From: SpSt-28 sp044343155
GTDB taxonomy: Archaea; Aenigmatarchaeota; Aenigmatarchaeia; CG10238-14; SpSt-28
Reading direction: 5' to 3'
DNA: 15,702 nucleotides
Assembly: GCA_044343155.1 (NCBI GenBank)
Contig: JAVZSS010000012.1
Span: forward strand, 1 to 15,702
Under the pieces are notes generated by a model. It did no database searches, was not told where the DNA came from, and saw nothing but the letters and a program-made list of their open reading frames with translations. The stretch's first letter is position 1. Each line of letters starts with the position of its first letter. A program made the translations under genes and the position numbers. Shown here piece after piece: positions 12,004-15,702 of the stretch.

Positions 12004-14355
12004 TTAAATCTCTACAACTCTAGTAAAATCATCTTTTTCTTTATCTCTCTCAAATCTATAAACTTTACCAGTAACAGCTTCCTCTAACCTTTCATCATGA
12101 GTAATTATAAATACTTGATCTAAAAATTCGGAAACACTTTCCCTTAGAACTCTAGCCAATTCTTCTACAGCTTTAGCATCTAAATTGTGTGTAGGCTCAT
12201 CTAATATCAAAACTTTTAGTTGAGGAGCTAATGTTAAGGAAAAAGCAATTCTTAAAGCTAGAGCAGCCAAACTTCTTTCCCCACCAGATGCTATACCTTC
12301 TACATTTATCCATTTTCCAGACCTTTCTTGAAGTTGAAGAACATAGTCGCCTTCATCTATATTTAGAGATATGGAAATAAAATCTTTGTAAGGATAAAGA
12401 TTAGTCCAAATTACATTCATATAGGAGTTAACTGCCTCAACGAATTCTTCCCTAAGTCTTTCTTGAGTTATTTTTAAGGCATCTCTAAATATTTTAAGAT
12501 CGACAACTATTTTTCTCAGTCTTTCTATTTCTTGTTTTTCTTTTTCGAAAATAGAAATTTGTCTCAAAATTTCTTCCAAATCTTTTTTTAATCTAGATAT
12601 TAATTCTTCTTTATTTTTTATTTCTATAGCTATTTCTCTTTCTTTTGAAACTAAAGTTCTTAAATCTTTTTCAATTTGATCTAAAGAAATTAGTGGCATT
12701 TGACTTTCCAAACTATTTATTTCTATTTTAATATTTTCATACTTTTTTCTCAAATTTTCAAGCATTTCTTTTTTGTTTTCAAATTCAATTATTCTATTTA
12801 ATAAATTTTCTAGCTCAGACCTTTTCTCTAAGTATTCTTTCAATACTTTTTCCTTTTCTTCAATCTCTTTCTTTATATTTTCAATTTCTTTCTCAACGGT
12901 CTTTAAATTATCATTATCAATAATAATTTGATTTTTATATAATTCTAAATCTTTTTCTAAATTCTCTTTTCTACCAACTTTAATTTTAAGACTTTCTAGT
13001 TTTTTCAAATCATTCTTAATTTTTTCAATTTCAATTTCAGCTACTTTAATTTTTTCAATTGTATCATTAATAATTTTTTTCTTTTCTTCTATTTCCTCAT
13101 TCTTTTTGTCTATCAATACTTTTTTCTTTTCTTCTGTCAATTTGCTATCACAGACTGGACATTTGCTTTCAGCGCTTTTAAGTTTCTCTAAAGAATCTTG
13201 AATGTTTTTTATTTCATTGTTTAAAGAGACAACAGAAGATCTTAATTCTATTAAACTTTTTTCTCTTCTTTCTAATTCTTGATAGTTTGATATTTTTTCA
13301 ATTTGTAAAATTTCTTCTTCAATTTTCTTTATTTCTTCCAGTTCTTTATTTATTTCTTCAATCTTTTTATTTCCTAAATTTATCGACGATATCAATTCAG
13401 CTTTTTCATTTATCTTTTTTTCTAAATTTGTTTTAATATCCGAAAGATATTTTTCCAGATCTTTGTTTTCCCTTTTAATTTTCTCTAATTCTTTAACTAA
13501 AGAAGATTTATCCAAGCTTTGATAGCTTGAAGATAATAATTCTAAATCTTTGGTAAGCTGTTCTATTTTAGATGAAATTGAAACTTCTTCAACTTTTAAC
13601 TTTTCTAGATTTTCCTTAATTTTTTTGTACTTAGAATACTCTTCCTCCATAATAACTCTTTTGGCACTAATTTCTGCTAGCTCTTTTTTTAATCCATCTA
13701 ACCATATTTCTATTTCTTTAATTTCATTTTCCTTACTTTCTCTATCTTTTAAAATTTTTTCATAGTTAAAAACTCTAACAAAATTTTCCTTTTCTATGAT
13801 TTTGTCTTCTATTCTATTTATAAGCATATTACAAGAAACTCGAGCTCTTTCAAAATTTTCTATCATCAAAATTTCGTCTATTTTTTTCTTTCTTTCAGAA
13901 GGTGATAAATTCAAGAAATAATCTAAGGAATTTTGTTTTGAATAGATTATTTTAGAAAATAGTTCGTAGCTTGTTTTTATTTTTTCTGCTATTATTTCAT
14001 TAACTCTTTGAGTACTAAATGCTTCTATAAGTTTTCCATTTTCTCTTATTTCTGCGCTACTTCCCTTTCCCATTCTTATTGATCTTTTAACAGTAAGAAT
14101 ATTTCCACCAGCTTCAAATTCGATTAAAACTTCAGCTTCATCCTTTTGGTAAGGTTTTCTCATTATTAGATCATCTAGCTTTATTTTTTTCGATTGTAAG
14201 TCTGGAGTAGTTCCATAAAGACCAAAACAAATTGCATCAAAAACGCTAGATTTTCCACTACCGTTTATGCCAACTATTATGTTAACTCCTTTAGGAAATT
14301 CTAAAACAGATTCTAAATGACTTTTCCAGTTTCTTAAAATTACCCTTCTTATCAT
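12004..14355 (-). CDS. rad50: DNA double-strand break repair ATPase Rad50
   Basis: This 783-residue SMC-like ATPase forms the Mre11-Rad50 complex that tethers and processes DNA ends. The N-terminal lobe has Walker A GINGSGKSS (29-37) and the Q-loop region around YSKQNSLDYFLNLSPSERK (138-156). Two long heptad-rich coiled coils (about 180-395 and 405-625) flank the zinc hook CPVC (C399, C402), which joins two Rad50 molecules. The C-terminal lobe has the signature motif SGGERSLAALALRIA (690-704), Walker B VLILDE (715-720), the D-loop and the THDE switch (752-755). All functional residues are present. At 783 residues it is somewhat shorter than most archaeal Rad50 (about 850-900), mostly through shorter coiled coil. 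It overlaps the Mre11 stop by 4 bp (ATGA), with GAGG 8 nt upstream, indicating coupled translation. Confidence 0.97.
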   Translation of the reverse strand: MIRRVILRNWKSHLESVLEFPKGVNIIVGINGSGKSSVFDAICFGLYGTTPDLQSKKIKLDDLIMRKPYQKDEAEVLIEFEAGGNILTVKRSIRMGKGSSAEIRENGKLIEAFSTQRVNEIIAEKIKTSYELFSKIIYSKQNSLDYFLNLSPSERKKKIDEILMIENFERARVSCNMLINRIEDKIIEKENFVRVFNYEKILKDRESKENEIKEIEIWLDGLKKELAEISAKRVIMEEEYSKYKKIKENLEKLKVEEVSISSKIEQLTKDLELLSSSYQSLDKSSLVKELEKIKRENKDLEKYLSDIKTNLEKKINEKAELISSINLGNKKIEEINKELEEIKKIEEEILQIEKISNYQELERREKSLIELRSSVVSLNNEIKNIQDSLEKLKSAESKCPVCDSKLTEEKKKVLIDKKNEEIEEKKKIINDTIEKIKVAEIEIEKIKNDLKKLESLKIKVGRKENLEKDLELYKNQIIIDNDNLKTVEKEIENIKKEIEEKEKVLKEYLEKRSELENLLNRIIEFENKKEMLENLRKKYENIKIEINSLESQMPLISLDQIEKDLRTLVSKEREIAIEIKNKEELISRLKKDLEEILRQISIFEKEKQEIERLRKIVVDLKIFRDALKITQERLREEFVEAVNSYMNVIWTNLYPYKDFISISLNIDEGDYVLQLQERSGKWINVEGIASGGERSLAALALRIAFSLTLAPQLKVLILDEPTHNLDAKAVEELARVLRESVSEFLDQVFIITHDERLEEAVTGKVYRFERDKEKDDFTRVVEI

Positions 14356-15569
14356 TTTACCATCCTCAAAGTTGATTGTTCTCCAAGAATTATTTTTAAT
14401 GCAGTATCAACTTCTTCATCTTTTAACAAATTAAAAATTGAGTAAAAATCGAAGCTATGTTTAAATCCAGCTTCATCTAAACATTTTCTTAATATTGATA
14501 TTCCAAGTTCATCCAAGCTTAATTTCTCTTCTTTAATATTTCTTAAAAATTCTAACTTTTTAGTAAGCTCTTCAGATTCTAGTGTTTTAGAAAATATTAA
14601 TATAGCCGAATCATAATATTTTCTTTCCAAATCTTTCAAATCCTTTTCAGAAATATCCCCATTTATTTTAAACTTTATTACTGGTTGAATATTTTTAAAT
14701 ATTATTTCTCTAATTCTTCTTTCTATTTTTTCTTTTCCATTTTCGCCTTGTTTTATGTCAAAAATTTCATAAAAGAATTTTCTAGATTCTATTGGTATAA
14801 AGTTTACTTCTTTTGTTATTGTATTTATTTTATAGAAACCTTTTTGATTTTCGGCTTCTTCCATTTGAAACTGAGTTATAATCGTACTTCCAGGTATTAG
14901 AAATATAGAATTATTTATTTTTTCTAAGGTTTTGGTATGAATATGACCATCTATTATCAAATCAAAACCTAAAGGTAAATTATCTAAAGAAATAGTTGGT
15001 TGCTCAAGAGGAGAATATATAAATGGGGAAATATTTTGGTGCATAACTAAAATGTTAAACATATCTTTTCTAGGATAAGGATTCCACTTATCCAAAATTT
15101 CCTTAGCTAATCTTTCTTGAACATGAGATAATCCATATATGCAAATTTTTTCTCCATCTTTTTCAAATATTACATAATTCTTATCTAAATATATCAATAA
15201 TCCTGCATTTTCAAGAGCTTCTATGGCATTAGTTTCTCCTCTAGCCCTAATCTCATGATTTCCATGAATTGCTATAATTGGAATATGAGATAAAGTTTTA
15301 ATACTAGCTTCTTTTAACTTTTTATCAGTTTCTACAAGTTTTACTCCTCTATTTTCCACTAAAGTCGCTTTAGATAAAATTTTTAAAGCATATGCCCAAG
15401 CTTTAGTTTTTGGTGCCCTACTATCGAATAAATCTCCAGCCAAAATTATTAAGTCACTATCTTCTAAGGCCTTATTCATTGCAATTTCAAAATTCTTATA
15501 GCTATCCTCTTCTAATCTTTCATCATAAGAAAAACCCAAATGCATGTCTGAAATTACTGAAATTATCAT
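14352..15569 (-). CDS. mre11: DNA double-strand break repair nuclease Mre11
   Basis: This 405-residue calcineurin-like phosphoesterase is the Mn-dependent exo/endonuclease of the Mre11-Rad50 complex. The phosphoesterase motifs appear in order: DMHLG (D8, H10), AGDLFD (D46), GNHE (N104, H105), VMHQN (H177) and DGHIHT (H209, H211). The metal site is therefore complete. After a capping domain (to about 340), a C-terminal helical region likely binds the Rad50 coiled-coil base. Between motifs II and III there is a ~20-residue Lys/Glu-rich stretch (about 70-92) that looks like a modest insertion. It lies 18 bp after the cysteinyl-tRNA synthetase stop and overlaps Rad50. No Shine-Dalgarno is seen. 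The HerA and NurA genes often linked to this pair in thermophilic archaea are not in view. Confidence 0.96.
   Translation of the reverse strand: MIISVISDMHLGFSYDERLEEDSYKNFEIAMNKALEDSDLIILAGDLFDSRAPKTKAWAYALKILSKATLVENRGVKLVETDKKLKEASIKTLSHIPIIAIHGNHEIRARGETNAIEALENAGLLIYLDKNYVIFEKDGEKICIYGLSHVQERLAKEILDKWNPYPRKDMFNILVMHQNISPFIYSPLEQPTISLDNLPLGFDLIIDGHIHTKTLEKINNSIFLIPGSTIITQFQMEEAENQKGFYKINTITKEVNFIPIESRKFFYEIFDIKQGENGKEKIERRIREIIFKNIQPVIKFKINGDISEKDLKDLERKYYDSAILIFSKTLESEELTKKLEFLRNIKEEKLSLDELGISILRKCLDEAGFKHSFDFYSIFNLLKDEEVDTALKIILGEQSTLRMVK
14364..14367 (-). promoter_or_regulatory. Shine-Dalgarno of Rad50 within the Mre11 end
   Basis: GAGG on the minus strand, 8 nt before the Rad50 ATG. 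Together with the ATGA stop-start overlap (14355-14352) it supports coupled translation of the two subunits. Confidence 0.55.
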
Positions 15570-15587
15570 ACTTTAATTCGAAATCTA

Positions 15588-15702
15588 TTATTTAATCTTT
15601 TTCCACTTGCTGCCCTCTTTTGTATCCTCTACTAAAATTCCAAATTTTTCCTTAAGAATTTCTCTAATTTTGTCTGCTTCTTCATATTTCATTTCTTTTC
15701 TT
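15588..15702 (-). CDS. cysS: Cysteinyl-tRNA synthetase, C-terminal fragment
   Basis: Only the last 37 codons and the stop (TAA 15590-15588) are in the window; the rest lies beyond the right edge. The fragment reads through EEADKIREILKEKFGILVED and ends TKEGSKWKKIK. This is the hallmark end of class I CysRS: a helix with A-D-x-I-R-x-x-L, then G-I-x-x-E-D-T-x-x-G-x-x-W followed by basic residues. The enzyme charges tRNA-Cys with cysteine. Mre11 begins 18 bp downstream in the same direction, so the genes may share a transcript. The assignment rests on a short but distinctive motif. Confidence 0.85.
   Translation of the reverse strand, partial: RKEMKYEEADKIREILKEKFGILVEDTKEGSKWKKIK

Noticed and set aside
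13100..13180. Rad50 zinc-hook CPVC as a separate zinc-finger gene
   Set aside because: It lies at the apex of a continuous coiled coil in an intact Rad50 frame, the normal position of the hook.
1..15702. tRNA, rRNA, CRISPR arrays, insertion sequences, att sites or a defence island
   Set aside because: No GC-rich structured RNA, regular spaced repeats, inverted terminal repeats, transposase or nuclease-toxin genes were seen; almost every base is explained by housekeeping genes.

Overview
The window is archaeal. It encodes a histone, aIF5A with a hypusination loop, FEN1, the Mre11/Rad50 pair, the zinc-ribbon ribosomal proteins eS26 and eL37, a two-domain protein disulfide oxidoreductase (PDO) and an archaeal GspE/TadA-type ATPase with its membrane platform. 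The DNA is very AT-rich (roughly 30% GC by eye) and gene-dense: gaps are usually under 50 bp, several genes overlap, and proteins are near the short end of their families. With the truncated LamG-type surface protein, this suggests a small-genome lineage such as DPANN. That placement is an inference; eS26 argues mildly against a typical euryarchaeon.

Layout. (1) 1-1253, plus strand: the C-terminal end of a LamG-like surface protein, then a divergent NAD kinase-like protein. (2) 1246-1350, minus strand: an unannotated 34-residue basic peptide, divergent from the next unit. (3) 1399-2373, plus strand: PDO and a four-helix membrane protein built from two repeats. (4) 2365-10688, minus strand, in transcription order: eS26, secretion/pilus ATPase, two single-domain T2SSF platform proteins, NSUN-type m5C RNA methyltransferase, PUA-domain protein, 2-oxoacid:ferredoxin oxidoreductase gamma-alpha and beta subunits, histone, aIF5A. 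(5) 10738-11772, plus strand: FEN1, divergent from eS26. (6) 11778-15702, minus strand: the C-terminal end of cysteinyl-tRNA synthetase, Mre11, Rad50, eL37.

How the genes work together. Mre11 and Rad50 form the double-strand-break processing complex and FEN1 handles replication and repair flaps. The ATPase and the two platform proteins form the motor core of a type IV pilus/type II secretion-like machine, with no pilin or prepilin peptidase in view. The methyltransferase and the PUA protein look like the two halves of one RNA-modifying enzyme, encoded by overlapping genes. The two oxidoreductase subunits form a complete ferredoxin-dependent 2-oxoacid decarboxylating enzyme. aIF5A, eS26, eL37 and CysRS serve translation.

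Expression signals are coherent. Several first genes (histone, FEN1, eS26, PDO) have a TATA-like box about 20-30 bp before the start codon and no Shine-Dalgarno, as in leaderless transcription. Four downstream genes (aIF5A, oxidoreductase beta, second platform protein, Rad50) have clear Shine-Dalgarno sites inside the end of the previous gene; other internal genes lack one. Two divergent gene pairs appear to share one symmetric TATA box each. No stretch over 300 bases lacks a gene. I see no tRNA, rRNA, CRISPR array, insertion sequence or integration scar, and no clear defence or mobile system. The best leads are the NAD kinase-like protein with an altered catalytic motif, the small peptide with its shared promoter, the duplicated membrane protein beside PDO, and the PDO with a histidine cluster next to its first CxxC.
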